Below the pieces are notes generated by a model. That model was not told the DNA's origin. It did not search any database and was given only the letters and a program-made list of their open reading frames with translations. This document shows positions 50,854 through 59,787 of a DNA stretch of 64,000 bases, piece after piece. How positions within the stretch are numbered: position 1 is the stretch's first letter; each line of letters opens with the position of its first letter. The position numbers and the translations under genes were made by a program. The stretch covers positions 62,001 to 126,000 of the forward strand of contig NZ_RKLQ01000001.1 in the NCBI RefSeq assembly GCF_019599405.1. Reading direction: 5' to 3'. The stretch comes from Haloarcula salinisoli (GTDB taxonomy: Archaea; Halobacteriota; Halobacteria; Halobacteriales; Haloarculaceae).

Positions 50854-51444
50854 TTACTTGCCCTTGCCGCTGTTCGAGCGAATCGAGGGGCGGGTCTTCT
50901 CCGTGCCCTTGCCCTTGTTGCTCAGGCCGCGGTTCCGGCGTCCGGCGCCGGTCAGGCCGCGGAAGACGCGGTCGGCCTGGTCCGGTTCACAGATCCAGTT
51001 GAGGTCGTCGTCGTTCTGGATGGCGGGGTGCTCCGGGTCCACGAGGATGATCTCGTGCCACTTCTGGCGGCCGTCCTGGCCGACGGAGTAGCTGTTGAGG
51101 ACGCGGAGGTTGGGGTAGACCCGCGCAGCGCGCTCTTCGGCGACGCGCTGGAGGTTCTTCCGGCGGGTGATGCGGGTGACACCCTGTCGCTTCGAGCGTC
51201 GACCGGCTTTGTGTCGCTGTTTACGCGCACTGCCCTTGCGGACGGAGACGCGGGCGACGACGACGCCCTGCTTTGCCTTGTATCCCTGCGAGCGGGCCTT
51301 GTCGAGGCGGGTCGGACGCTCGATACGAACGACCGACCCCTCGTCGCGCCACTCCTGCTGGCGCTGCCACTGCAGTTCCGCGAGTTTCCCCTCTTTGGGG
51401 GTCTGCCATGCGTCTCGGATGTACGAGTATGCACTTCGTGCCAT
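50854..51444 (-). CDS. rpl15e: 50S ribosomal protein L15e
   Basis: 196 residues, basic for a haloarchaeon: MARSAYSYIRDAWQTPKEGKLAELQWQRQQEWR, RLDKARSQGYKAKQGVVVARVSVRKG, then RRKNLQRVAEERAARVYPNLRVLNSYSVGQDGRQKWHEIILVDPEHP. A typical L15e of normal length. It is transcribed towards the small zinc-ribbon gene. Confidence 0.95.
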   Translation of the reverse strand: MARSAYSYIRDAWQTPKEGKLAELQWQRQQEWRDEGSVVRIERPTRLDKARSQGYKAKQGVVVARVSVRKGSARKQRHKAGRRSKRQGVTRITRRKNLQRVAEERAARVYPNLRVLNSYSVGQDGRQKWHEIILVDPEHPAIQNDDDLNWICEPDQADRVFRGLTGAGRRNRGLSNKGKGTEKTRPSIRSNSGKGK

Positions 51445-51694
51445 TGTGTTTCACCACGGGCGTTGCGTGGTTCAAGTCGCCTCGGCGACTGACTGTCGCG
51501 TCGGGGACTCACATCCCGACCTGCACACGCAGGTGCCCGCTGGTGCCCGTCGTCCAGCGAGTTGTCGACAGTTCTGTACTCGGAGGCTTAAACGGTTCGA
51601 AGCCGTTCGGCCGTGGGACAGGGACACATCCGCCGTTCCCGACCGCTGAGAACGCTGTCGATGCATTATCTGTCTGGGTTCTCTTCTCTCGCAT

Positions 51695-52654
51695 ATGGAC
51701 CGTGTCGTCGCCAGCGATGACCCGATGATAGACGCCGACTTGCTCCGTGACCGCCTCGACGCCGAGGTCGTCGTCGCCGACGGGGCAGAGACCCTGCTTG
51801 ACGCCGCCGCCGACGGCGCCGACGCGCTAGTCGTCGACGTGAACACGCCCGTCGACAGTGCCGTGTTCGACGCCCTCGAGGACCTGCGGGTGGTCGCCCG
51901 GGCCGGCGTCGGCATCGAGAACATCGACGTGGCCGCGGCCGCCGACCACGCTGTCCCCGTAACGAACGCGCCCGACTACTGCACCCGCGAGGTGGCCACC
52001 CACACCGTGACGCTGCTGCTGGACTGCGTGCGTGGGGTCGCCGCCTACGACCGCGACACCCGCGCCGGAAACTGGGGCTGGGAGCGGGGCCGTCGCATCC
52101 ACCGCCTGCGGGGCGGAATCCTCGGCCTGGTCTCCTTCGGCCCGATTGCCCGCCGGGTCCGCGAACAGCTGCGCGGGTTCGACGTCGACGTGGTGGCCTA
52201 CGACCCATACGTCGACGCCGAGGCGATGGCCGACGCCGACGTCGAGAAGGTCGGGCTCGACGAGCTGTACGCGCGGGCCGACTACGTCTCCCTGCACGCG
52301 CCGGTGACCGAGGAGACCCGCGAGATGGTCGACGCCGACGCGCTGGCACGGATGGGTGAGGAGACTGTCCTGGTCAACACCGGCCGCGGGGCGCTCGTAG
52401 ACGAGGCGGCGCTGGCCGAGGCACTGCGTGCGGGAACCATCGCCGCCGCCGGTCTCGACGTGCTCCAGCGAGAACCGCCGACCCCGGACAACCCGCTCCT
52501 CGAACTCGACAACTGCGTCGTCACGCCCCACGCGGCGTGGTACTCCGAGGAGGCCCGTGAGGACCTGAACGCCACCGTCGCGGCGAACGTCCGGGCCGGC
52601 CTCGCGGGGGAGACGCCGCCGAACTACATCGACCCCGAGACTGACTGGCTGTAG
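51695..52654 (+). CDS. D-2-hydroxyacid dehydrogenase, CtBP-like
   Basis: 319 residues. It has the NAD-binding GGILGLVSFGPIARRVREQL loop (GLVSFG as in CtBP), catalytic Arg in LVNTGRGALVDE, Glu in LDVLQREPPTPDNPL and His in TPHAAWYSEEA. The N-terminal substrate domain includes VVARAGVGIENIDV. The true substrate (phosphoglycerate or another hydroxyacid) cannot be fixed. It lacks the ACT domain of SerA. Confidence 0.87.
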   Translation: MDRVVASDDPMIDADLLRDRLDAEVVVADGAETLLDAAADGADALVVDVNTPVDSAVFDALEDLRVVARAGVGIENIDVAAAADHAVPVTNAPDYCTREVATHTVTLLLDCVRGVAAYDRDTRAGNWGWERGRRIHRLRGGILGLVSFGPIARRVREQLRGFDVDVVAYDPYVDAEAMADADVEKVGLDELYARADYVSLHAPVTEETREMVDADALARMGEETVLVNTGRGALVDEAALAEALRAGTIAAAGLDVLQREPPTPDNPLLELDNCVVTPHAAWYSEEAREDLNATVAANVRAGLAGETPPNYIDPETDWL

Positions 52655-52784
52655 TTTGCTATCGCGCTGACTGATTTATTACCGGGCCTCGACGATATCG
52701 GCTCGGACGTACAGAACTGCAAAAAATTCGTCTGACGCTCTCCACCGTCTTTTTAGTCGAGTAACGTGACCGCTCTCGCACCCA

Positions 52785-52802
52785 TTTCGGCGTATGCCGA
52801 AA
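52785..52802. promoter_or_regulatory. TTTCGGC-GTAT-GCCGAAA palindrome and TATA box
   Basis: A perfect 7-bp inverted repeat with a 4-bp spacer, ending 10 bp before the TATA box GATATAAAC (52812-52820), which lies about 23 nt before the ATG at 52843. The position fits an operator for control of the next gene. Confidence 0.6.
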
Positions 52803-52842
52803 ACAACCGGAGATATAAACCCCTAGCCTGCGTACCAGCGCT

Positions 52843-53628
52843 ATGCGCGAGTTCATCTTCACTATCGATTACGACCGGGACGTGGACCCGTTGATGGACG
52901 TGTTCATCGAACACCCCGAGACCCACTCCCGCTCTATCGCCTGCAACGTCACCGACGACGGGATGTGGCGCCTCGAACGGGTCGCCGGACCCGAGGTGGC
53001 GCTTGACCGCTTGGACGACATCTTCGACAGCCCGGTCCAGTGTACCGAGTGTATCGGGACCCGCGACTGCATAACCGACTGGCACTACGAGGTCATCTCG
53101 CGCGAAGCGGGCCGACGGACGGTGTACAGCTACCGCTCCGAGGCCGGTGACTGTCACTCCATTCCGCGACTCGCCATCGAACACGTCGGTCAGGGGGTAC
53201 TCTGTGAGACCGAACGCCGCGGGAGTCGCTGTGAGTGGCGGCTCCTGCTCTGCTCGGACGACGGCGTCGACGACCTCTTCTCGGCCCTCGAAGCGGAGCT
53301 TCGCCCCGGGCTCACCGTCGAGTTCCGTCAGCTCGGCGAGCCCGCCTACTGGGCCGACGAGGCCGTTACGCTCGCCGAGTTACCCCCTGAACAGCAGGCC
53401 GCCGTTGAGGCTGCCGTCGACTACGGCTACTACCGCACACCGCGGGACGTCTCGCTGACCGAACTCGCCGAACGGCTCGACGTCTCGCGGTCGACGCTGC
53501 AGTACCGCCTCCAGCGCGCCGAGGCGTGGATCGTCCGCTCCTTTGTCACCCGCTCGATGGGCCCCGTCGAGGCCGACGAAGCCGTCGCGGAGGGGAGCCG
53601 TCTCCGGGTCGGCCGTTCCGGCGTGTGA
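52843..53628 (+). CDS. HTH_10 regulator with cysteine motif
   Basis: 261 residues. The N-terminal part contains CTECIGTRDCITDWHYEVI, a Cys cluster seen in a family of haloarchaeal HTH_10 regulators and probably a metal or redox site. The C-terminus is a clear HTH_10 (LPPEQQAAVEAAVDYGYYRTPRDVSLTELAERLDVSRSTLQYRLQRAEAWI) and a ~30-residue tail. The operator candidate lies at its own promoter, and a related one precedes the TFB gene. The target set is otherwise unknown. Confidence 0.83.
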   Translation: MREFIFTIDYDRDVDPLMDVFIEHPETHSRSIACNVTDDGMWRLERVAGPEVALDRLDDIFDSPVQCTECIGTRDCITDWHYEVISREAGRRTVYSYRSEAGDCHSIPRLAIEHVGQGVLCETERRGSRCEWRLLLCSDDGVDDLFSALEAELRPGLTVEFRQLGEPAYWADEAVTLAELPPEQQAAVEAAVDYGYYRTPRDVSLTELAERLDVSRSTLQYRLQRAEAWIVRSFVTRSMGPVEADEAVAEGSRLRVGRSGV

Positions 53629-53643
53629 GGCGCTGACACGCCA

Positions 53644-53660
53644 GTTCGGCATATGCCAAC
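53644..53660. promoter_or_regulatory. GTTCGGC-ATAT-GCCAAC near-palindrome before the TFB gene
   Basis: Resembles the TTTCGGC-GTAT-GCCGAAA site at 52785 (same half-sites and 4-bp spacer). It lies 15 bp after the regulator's stop and 28 nt before an AT-rich CATAAGAAC at 53688, the likely promoter region of the TFB gene. Confidence 0.5.
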
Positions 53661-53731
53661 CGAGCCCTGATACCCGATGCGTGTGTCCATAAGAACACGT
53701 ACGCGAGTCGCGGTTCCCTCGCACCCCCACC

Positions 53732-54727
53732 ATGACTACACTCAGCACCTACGACGCCCACGAGCGCGATATCGACGAGGAGGAAGCGGTCGCTGACGAA
53801 CAGCGCTGTCCGGACTGTGGCGGCTCGCTCACCAGCGACGCGTCCCGCGGCGAGACGGTCTGTGGGGACTGTGGACTGGTGGTCGAGGAGGACGAGATCG
53901 ACCACGGGCCGGAGTGGCGCGCCTTCGACTCTGCCGAGCGCGACCAGAAGTCCCGCGTCGGCGCCCCCACGACCAAGATGATGCACGACGAGGGGCTCTC
54001 GACCAACATCGGCTGGCAGGACAGGGACGCCAACGGCAACGCGCTGTCCTCGAGCCAGCGTGAGAAGATGCAACGGCTTCGGACCTGGAACGAGCGCTTC
54101 CGCACCCGTGACCACAGCGAGCGCAACCTCAAGCAGGCCTTAGGCGAGATAGACCGTATGGGCTCTGCGCTTGGCGTCCCCGAGAGCGCTCGCGAGACCG
54201 CAAGCGTCGTCTACCGTCGCGCCCTTGACGAGGGACTGCTCCCGGGCCGCTCCATCGAGGGCATCGCCACGGCCGCGCTGTACGCCGCCATCCGACAGGC
54301 GAACCTCCCACAGACCATCGGGGACATGGTGCTCGTGAGCCGCGTCGACGAGCAGGAGTTCACGCGGGCCTACCGCTACATCAACCGCGAGCTCGCCCTG
54401 GAGATCGGCCCGCCGGACCCGGCCGACTACCTCACGAAGTTCGCCTCCCAGCTCGACGCCAGCGACGAGCTGGTGCGCCGGGCCCGCGACCTGCTCGAGA
54501 CCGGCAAGGCCGCAAACGTCCACAGCGGCAAGAGCCCCGTCGGCCTGGCCGCCGCGGCCATCTACGCCGCCGGCCTGCTGGTCAACGAGGAACTCACCCA
54601 GGAGACGGTGAGCGACGCGACCGACGTGAGTACGGTCACCATCCGTGACCGCTACCGCGAACTGCTCGAAGCCGAATCCGCCCGGGATACCACCAGCGCG
54701 ACGGGCGGCTCGAACGCCAGCGCATAG
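53732..54727 (+). CDS. tfb: Transcription initiation factor TFB
   Basis: 331 residues. The N-terminal zinc ribbon is CPDCGGSLTSDASRGETVCGDCGLV, followed by the B-finger/linker (EWRAFDSAERDQKSRVGAP). Two cyclin-like repeats follow, about 125-215 and 220-310, with ALYAAIRQANLPQTIGDM and SPVGLAAAAIYAAGLLVNEELTQETVSD. Haloarchaea have several TFB paralogs; this one cannot be numbered from sequence alone. The Ser/Thr-rich tail (SATGGSNASA) is short. Confidence 0.95.
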   Translation: MTTLSTYDAHERDIDEEEAVADEQRCPDCGGSLTSDASRGETVCGDCGLVVEEDEIDHGPEWRAFDSAERDQKSRVGAPTTKMMHDEGLSTNIGWQDRDANGNALSSSQREKMQRLRTWNERFRTRDHSERNLKQALGEIDRMGSALGVPESARETASVVYRRALDEGLLPGRSIEGIATAALYAAIRQANLPQTIGDMVLVSRVDEQEFTRAYRYINRELALEIGPPDPADYLTKFASQLDASDELVRRARDLLETGKAANVHSGKSPVGLAAAAIYAAGLLVNEELTQETVSDATDVSTVTIRDRYRELLEAESARDTTSATGGSNASA

Positions 54728-54793
54728 GGAGTCGCGAGCGGCCGCCGCACCGGCCGCAATACTCGAGGTACTTAATTGTTGGAGCGACCTGAC

Positions 54794-54803
54794 CTATTTA
54801 ATT
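54794..54803 (+). promoter_or_regulatory. TATA box for the epimerase gene
   Basis: CTATTTAATT at about 22-31 nt before the ATG at 54825, consistent with a leaderless start. It supports that ATG over any earlier one. Confidence 0.6.
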
Positions 54804-54824
54804 CCGCCCCGCCCACTCCCGGGT

Positions 54825-55739
54825 ATGACGGCCACTGTGACCGACAAGACGGTTCTCGTCACTGGCGGTGCTGGCTTCGTTGGGAGTCACATCGCCGACG
54901 CCCACCTCCCGGACAACGACGTCCGAATTCTCGACAACTTCTCCAGCGGCAAGCGCGAGAACGTCCCCGACGACGCGACAGTTATCGAGGGGGACGTTCG
55001 CGACGACCCAGCACTCGCCGAGGCCATGGACGGCGTCGACCTCGTCTTCCACCAGGCGGCTATCGTCAGCGTCGCCCGTTCCGTCGAGGAGCCGACGACG
55101 AGCAACGCGGTCAACGCCAACGGCACCCTTGCGGTTCTGGAAGCGGCCCGCCGGCAGGACGCCCGCGTCGTCTTTGCCTCCAGCGCGGCCATCTACGGCG
55201 CGCCCGACGCCCTGCCCGTCACCGAGACCGAATCCAAAGACCCCTCCTCGCCATACGGGCTGGAGAAACTGACCAGCGACCACTACTGCCGGCTGTACGC
55301 CGACCTCTACGACCTCCCGACGGTGGCCCTCCGCTATTTCAACATATACGGCCCGCGCCAGTCGGGCGGGGACTACGCCGGCGTCATCAAGGCCTTCAGC
55401 GAGCAGGCCCGTGAGGGCGGCCCACTGACGGTCCACGGCGACGGCGAGCAGACGCGGGACTTCGTCAACGTCACCGACGTGGTGCAGGCGAACTGCCTCG
55501 CCGCGACCACCGACGCGACCGGGGAGGCGTTCAACGTCGGTACCGGCTCGCGCACCTCGGTCCGCGAGCTCGCCGAGATAATCAGAGACGAAATCGACCC
55601 GACCGCCGAGATAGCCCACGTCGACGCCCGAGAGGGAGATATCCGTCACTCGGCCGCCGATATCACGAAGGCCCGCGAGCAGCTGGACTTTGAACCCACG
55701 ATTTCGCTCGCGGACGGCCTGCACGACTACCTCAACTGA
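54825..55739 (+). CDS. NAD-dependent epimerase/dehydratase (UDP-glucose 4-epimerase-like)
   Basis: 304 residues of the extended SDR fold: GGAGFVGSHIAD (NAD-binding), FHQAAIVSVARSVEEP, SSAAIYGAPDALPVTE, catalytic YGLEK, then RYFNIYGPRQ. Closest by motif to GalE-like enzymes that act on UDP-sugars for surface glycans, but substrate specificity is not certain. Its stop at 55739 directly abuts the stop of the converging halocyanin gene. Confidence 0.85.
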   Translation: MTATVTDKTVLVTGGAGFVGSHIADAHLPDNDVRILDNFSSGKRENVPDDATVIEGDVRDDPALAEAMDGVDLVFHQAAIVSVARSVEEPTTSNAVNANGTLAVLEAARRQDARVVFASSAAIYGAPDALPVTETESKDPSSPYGLEKLTSDHYCRLYADLYDLPTVALRYFNIYGPRQSGGDYAGVIKAFSEQAREGGPLTVHGDGEQTRDFVNVTDVVQANCLAATTDATGEAFNVGTGSRTSVRELAEIIRDEIDPTAEIAHVDAREGDIRHSAADITKAREQLDFEPTISLADGLHDYLN

Positions 55740-56165
55740 CTACTCGACGACGACGGTCCCTTTCATCTGGGATTCGTGGGGGATACAGAAGTACTGGAAC
55801 TCACCCGCCGTCTCGAAGGTGTGTTCGTAGGTCTCGCCGCCCCCGATGGACCCCTCGTTCGGGTAGGCGTCCCTGGCAGCCGACTCGCTGTCGAACCCGC
55901 CCGAGGCGAAGTACGTCGCGCCGTCGGGAATCTTCTCCTCGTAGGCGGTGACGCTGTGTGGGACCGAGCCAGTGTTTTCCCAGGTGACGGTGTCGCCGAC
56001 GCTCACCGTTATCTCGGCTGGCTCGAACACGAGTTCGTCGGTCATCTCGACCAGATTACCCTGCGCCGTTGCGGTCGGTGTGTCGCCCGACTCCGAGCCG
56101 CCACAGCCCGCGAGTCCACCGGCCAGTGCGACGCCGCTCAGACGGAGTACCGTTCGTCGGTCCAT
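55740..56165 (-). CDS. Halocyanin-type blue copper lipoprotein
   Basis: 141 residues. A Tat-like start MDRRTVLRLSGVALAGGLAG leads to a lipobox CGGS, so it is anchored outside. The plastocyanin fold has copper ligands in SVPHSVTAY (His), and YFCIPHESQMKG (Cys, His, Met). It is an electron carrier in respiratory or nitrite-reducing chains. It could serve NirK but is not linked to it in the genome. Confidence 0.9.
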   Translation of the reverse strand: MDRRTVLRLSGVALAGGLAGCGGSESGDTPTATAQGNLVEMTDELVFEPAEITVSVGDTVTWENTGSVPHSVTAYEEKIPDGATYFASGGFDSESAARDAYPNEGSIGGGETYEHTFETAGEFQYFCIPHESQMKGTVVVE

Positions 56166-56312
56166 AGCGACATTTCGGCTCGGAACGGTTTACGCTCCCC
56201 GGTTTCGACCGATAGCGGCGCCAGAAACGCTCGTTTCGCTCGTCGCTTTCTGTGTGCGCTCTCGCCGCAGGAGCTGATTTGATATAGCATTATGAAATTT
56301 ATCAGTACGTCC

Positions 56313-56330
56313 GCGAGCGGCGCCGCTCGC
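56313..56330. terminator. GC-rich hairpin downstream of rio2
   Basis: A perfect 18-bp palindrome GCGAGCGGCGCCGCTCGC in an otherwise AT-richer gap (56281-56363), 34 bp beyond the rio2 stop on the same strand. It may end rio2 transcripts or form part of an unknown element. Confidence 0.4.
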
Positions 56331-56363
56331 GATTGAATTCCCAGAAATATGGCGGTAGCGCCC

Positions 56364-57272
56364 TCAGACGGTGTATTCGGTGACCGTCTCGAAGCTGCTG
56401 TCGGTCAGTGCCGCCGCGACGGCGTCGGTATCGACTTCGTCGACGTGGGTGGGGTATTTGCGCTGGAAGTAGCTCACGATGTTCTCGACGTCCCGGGTCA
56501 GCAGCTCCTCGCTGTTCTCGTGGTCGGTCGGTACCGCCTGTGGCCAGTCGAAGACGACGACCCCCTGGGTCGTGACGAAGACGTTGTACTCACTCATGTC
56601 CGCGTGGACGAAGCCAGCGTCGTAGGCCGTCTGCATCTCGTCTAGGACCAGATCGAGTACGGGAACGACCTGCTCGGGTTCGAGCCCTGTCCGGGAGAGC
56701 TCGACGCCGTCGACTTTCTCCATGACGATGGCGTGGCGGTTCGTATCGATGGGCTGGGGGACAGAGACATCGGGATACAGCGTCTCCAGGGCCTCGTACT
56801 CCCGTTCGGCGGCCTTCCGGGCGGTGTAGAGCCAGGAGACGTGGTCGCGGTCCGAAGTGTAGTCCCGGTCGCGCATCACCTCGCGGAAGTTGGTGTACCC
56901 CTCGCGGTGGTACTTGAGCGCGAGTGGCTTGTACGACTGGACCTCGTAGACGTCGCTCTCCTTGCCGACGCCCAGGGGCGCGCCAAAGCCCTCCAGGGTG
57001 TCCCGTTCGACGAAGGTGTGCAGGGCCAGGGCGTCGTACCCCTCGAAAGTGAGCTTGAACCCCTCGTACTGGATCGTCTTTCGCTCGACCAGCCCGCGGT
57101 CCTCACACCGGTCCAGCCGATAGTCCACGTTTTCCTCGCTCAGCCGGGAGAAGTCAGTGAGCTTCTCGCGGTTGACATACTCCGAGAAGCGCATCCCCTG
57201 TTCGACCCCCGACAGCAGGTGGAAATCCTCCGGCTCCAGTTCGCCCATTACGGACGCCACGTTCTGGACCAT
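56364..57272 (-). CDS. rio2: RIO2-type atypical protein kinase
   Basis: 302 residues. The N-terminal winged helix (~1-90) is followed by a RIO kinase domain with GVGKESDVYEV (P-loop), the Lys in LALKYHREG, EKVDGVEL, the catalytic FVHADMSEYNVF and FDWPQAV. RIO2 acts in maturation of the small ribosomal subunit in archaea and eukaryotes. Normal length. Confidence 0.92.
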   Translation of the reverse strand: MVQNVASVMGELEPEDFHLLSGVEQGMRFSEYVNREKLTDFSRLSEENVDYRLDRCEDRGLVERKTIQYEGFKLTFEGYDALALHTFVERDTLEGFGAPLGVGKESDVYEVQSYKPLALKYHREGYTNFREVMRDRDYTSDRDHVSWLYTARKAAEREYEALETLYPDVSVPQPIDTNRHAIVMEKVDGVELSRTGLEPEQVVPVLDLVLDEMQTAYDAGFVHADMSEYNVFVTTQGVVVFDWPQAVPTDHENSEELLTRDVENIVSYFQRKYPTHVDEVDTDAVAAALTDSSFETVTEYTV

Positions 57273-57426
57273 TAGCGGCGCCTAAACGCCCGACTCCTAA
57301 AAGTTCGACGCGTCGGCGGTGTGAGGGTGATAAACCAGATAGCGCTATACAGAATTGCCGAATCGGCCGGTCGGCGTGTGGGATTTTGCTCTCACTCTAT
57401 CGGGAGAAAAAGGGACGCTAAGCCGC

Positions 57427-59787
57427 TCAGTCGTCGGCCACGGCCGCTGTCGCTTCTGCCAACGGTTCGACGATCGTCGCCTCGTCGGCCGGATACCAGG
57501 ACAGCTCGCCGGCGTAGTGGAAGGCGGTGTGGTCCTGTGTCGGGTCGACGACAGTCAGGGAGAGCCACCCGTTGTCGAGCAGTCCGACCACGTCTTCGTG
57601 GTCGGCGAGGATGTCGGTCACCTGCTCGACCGGCGCGTGGATGACCGTCGAGAGGCGCAGCGGCTGGTGGTAAGGCTCATCGTCGGCCGCCATGAGCGAC
57701 TGCAGGGGGAGGCCGGTCATCAGGTCACCGCCGTTGCCCTGGTAGACACCGACGTTGCCGACGGGGTTGTGGGTTATCTTCGACCCGCTCCCGTAGGCGG
57801 CGGTGTCGACCGTCGAGAAGTAGTACTGGCAGTTTATCCACTGGGTGACGACCATCGGCCCCGCGATGATGGCTTCGAGGGCCGCTCCGTCGGGGTCGGT
57901 CGTCCAGTCGTAGGAGTGGAGGAACGAGCGGCCGTCGAAGTCGATGTTGGCGGTCAGCTCCCCTGGCCCGATGACGAAGCCGGCGTTGCCGGCCAGCCCC
58001 CACTCGGGGCGGGTCTCGGCCCAGTCGGCGGCCTTGCGCTCGGTCTCGCGGACGGCGTCGCTCCCACCCACGCGCTCGGCGGTCGCTCCCTCGCGGGCGG
58101 TTTCCAGGTCGGCGCGTAGCTGCTCGAGCTCGCCGGCGTGGCTCTCGGGGAGGGCGCTGTCGTAGAGGTCGACCTCGTCGGTCGTGGTGTTGTGCTCGCC
58201 GGCGAGGAAGACGGTGTCCTCGGGGACGTCGAAGCCACGCTCGCGGAGCTCGGCCTGGACGGCATCGTCGTTGCAGATCTTCGCGAGCACGCGAGCGCTC
58301 GGGCCGCCGGGGTTGCCCGCACAGGCCCCACAGTCCAGACTCGAATCGAACGGGTTGTTCGCGGTCTCGCTGGCGTGGCCGGTGAAGACGACGAGGCGGG
58401 CAAAGTGGTCCCACCCCATCAGGTCGAAGGCGGTTTCGGCGTAGCCGACCTTCTCTTCCAGGGTGAGGCTATCGATGGACGGGCTACAGAAGTCGTGGTC
58501 GTCCGGAATCGTCTCGTCGACGCTGTCGAAGACGTCGTGGACGCGTCCGGGCACCAGCGTGCGACTCGCCAGCGCGAGCCCGTAGCCGCTCCCGGCGCTC
58601 TCGACGAAGCCGTAGGCCGTCGCGGCGTTGGCCTCGATGGTCTCGACGATCTCCGCGGCGGCCTCGCGGATACCCGCCAGGTGGTCGTGGTCGGCCTGCG
58701 TGTCGGCGTCGGTCGGCTCGTCGGTGATGGTGTGTTGCGCGTCGAGAATCGGGGGGCAGGCCTCGACGGACACCTCGGTGTCGTACCCCTCGTACTCCAT
58801 GGGAACGCCGAAGAAGCCGGCGTAGCCGTGGGTCTCGTAGTCGCCAGTGTCCTCCAGATGGCGGCGCAGGACTTCCGAGCGCGTGTCGATACAGAAGACG
58901 AGCTGGGCGTCCGGGCGGCCAGACGGCTCGGCCTCGGCGTGAGACTCGCTTGCAGCGCTGACGGCGTCGACGAGTTCCTCGCGGTAGCTCCCTTCCCACG
59001 CGCTCAGGAACGTCTCTGCGAGTTCGTCGGCCTCGGTCGGCCCGCTAACTGCCGGGGTCTCCGGGGCGATGTCGGCGTCGACGGCGTCGAGCAACGCCAG
59101 TCGCGCTGCGAGATACCCCGCGACCGTTATCGGGTACCGGGACTGCCACTCGCTCTCGTCGGCGGCGCGCTGTTTGATGAAGCCGGTCCAGCCCGGGAGC
59201 GCGGCCAGTTGCGCCTCGAAGATGGCCGGCCACTCCTCCTCCGGGTAGGACTCGAGCACCGTCTCGATGGTCTCGGCCGGCGTCGCCGGCATGTCCGTGA
59301 CGACGCCCCCGTCGGGTATCTGGCCGTCGTGGGCGGCCACGTTGCGGAAGACGCCGTAGAAACCCAGGTCGCGGTCCGGCAGCGGCCAGTGGGCACGTCC
59401 CTCGTCGAGGAAGGCCGACAGCCACTTGGTCAGCACGTGGTCGACGCGCTCGACGGCCGTGTCGGGGTCGTCGGTGTCGGTTTCGGCTGCGGTCTCCATG
59501 CGGTCGAGTAGTGTCTCGGGATCGGCCTCGTAGCCGGCCGCGGCCAGTTCCGATTCGAGGACGTCGCGGTCTATCTGTCCGCGCTCCAGCGCTGCCTCGA
59601 ACGTCGCCGGGCTGGGGTAGCCCCGGCCGCCCAGCACCTCCGAGGCCTGCGCGACCGCTTCGGCGAACGGTTGGTCTTCGAACCCCGAGAGGGGGTTGGC
59701 GGTCACGAACGAGTGGATGGGCCAGACCGAGCCGACGGTCTCGGCCGCGTCGTCGATGCTGTCGTGGATGTCTTGCTCAGTACTCAT
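57427..59787 (-). CDS. dabA: DabA-type inorganic carbon uptake subunit (DUF2309)
   Basis: 786 residues, the DUF2309/UPF0753 length. The beta-carbonic-anhydrase-like zinc site is visible as CIDTRSEVLRRHLE (Cys and Asp-x-Arg) and, later, GHASETANNPFDSSLDCGACAG (His and Cys). DabA with its membrane partner converts CO2 to bicarbonate and traps it, powered by a cation gradient. The start overlaps the end of dabB by 11 bases. Autotrophy genes are not seen here, so a role in anaplerotic carbon supply is inferred. Confidence 0.9.
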   Translation of the reverse strand: MSTEQDIHDSIDDAAETVGSVWPIHSFVTANPLSGFEDQPFAEAVAQASEVLGGRGYPSPATFEAALERGQIDRDVLESELAAAGYEADPETLLDRMETAAETDTDDPDTAVERVDHVLTKWLSAFLDEGRAHWPLPDRDLGFYGVFRNVAAHDGQIPDGGVVTDMPATPAETIETVLESYPEEEWPAIFEAQLAALPGWTGFIKQRAADESEWQSRYPITVAGYLAARLALLDAVDADIAPETPAVSGPTEADELAETFLSAWEGSYREELVDAVSAASESHAEAEPSGRPDAQLVFCIDTRSEVLRRHLEDTGDYETHGYAGFFGVPMEYEGYDTEVSVEACPPILDAQHTITDEPTDADTQADHDHLAGIREAAAEIVETIEANAATAYGFVESAGSGYGLALASRTLVPGRVHDVFDSVDETIPDDHDFCSPSIDSLTLEEKVGYAETAFDLMGWDHFARLVVFTGHASETANNPFDSSLDCGACAGNPGGPSARVLAKICNDDAVQAELRERGFDVPEDTVFLAGEHNTTTDEVDLYDSALPESHAGELEQLRADLETAREGATAERVGGSDAVRETERKAADWAETRPEWGLAGNAGFVIGPGELTANIDFDGRSFLHSYDWTTDPDGAALEAIIAGPMVVTQWINCQYYFSTVDTAAYGSGSKITHNPVGNVGVYQGNGGDLMTGLPLQSLMAADDEPYHQPLRLSTVIHAPVEQVTDILADHEDVVGLLDNGWLSLTVVDPTQDHTAFHYAGELSWYPADEATIVEPLAEATAAVADD

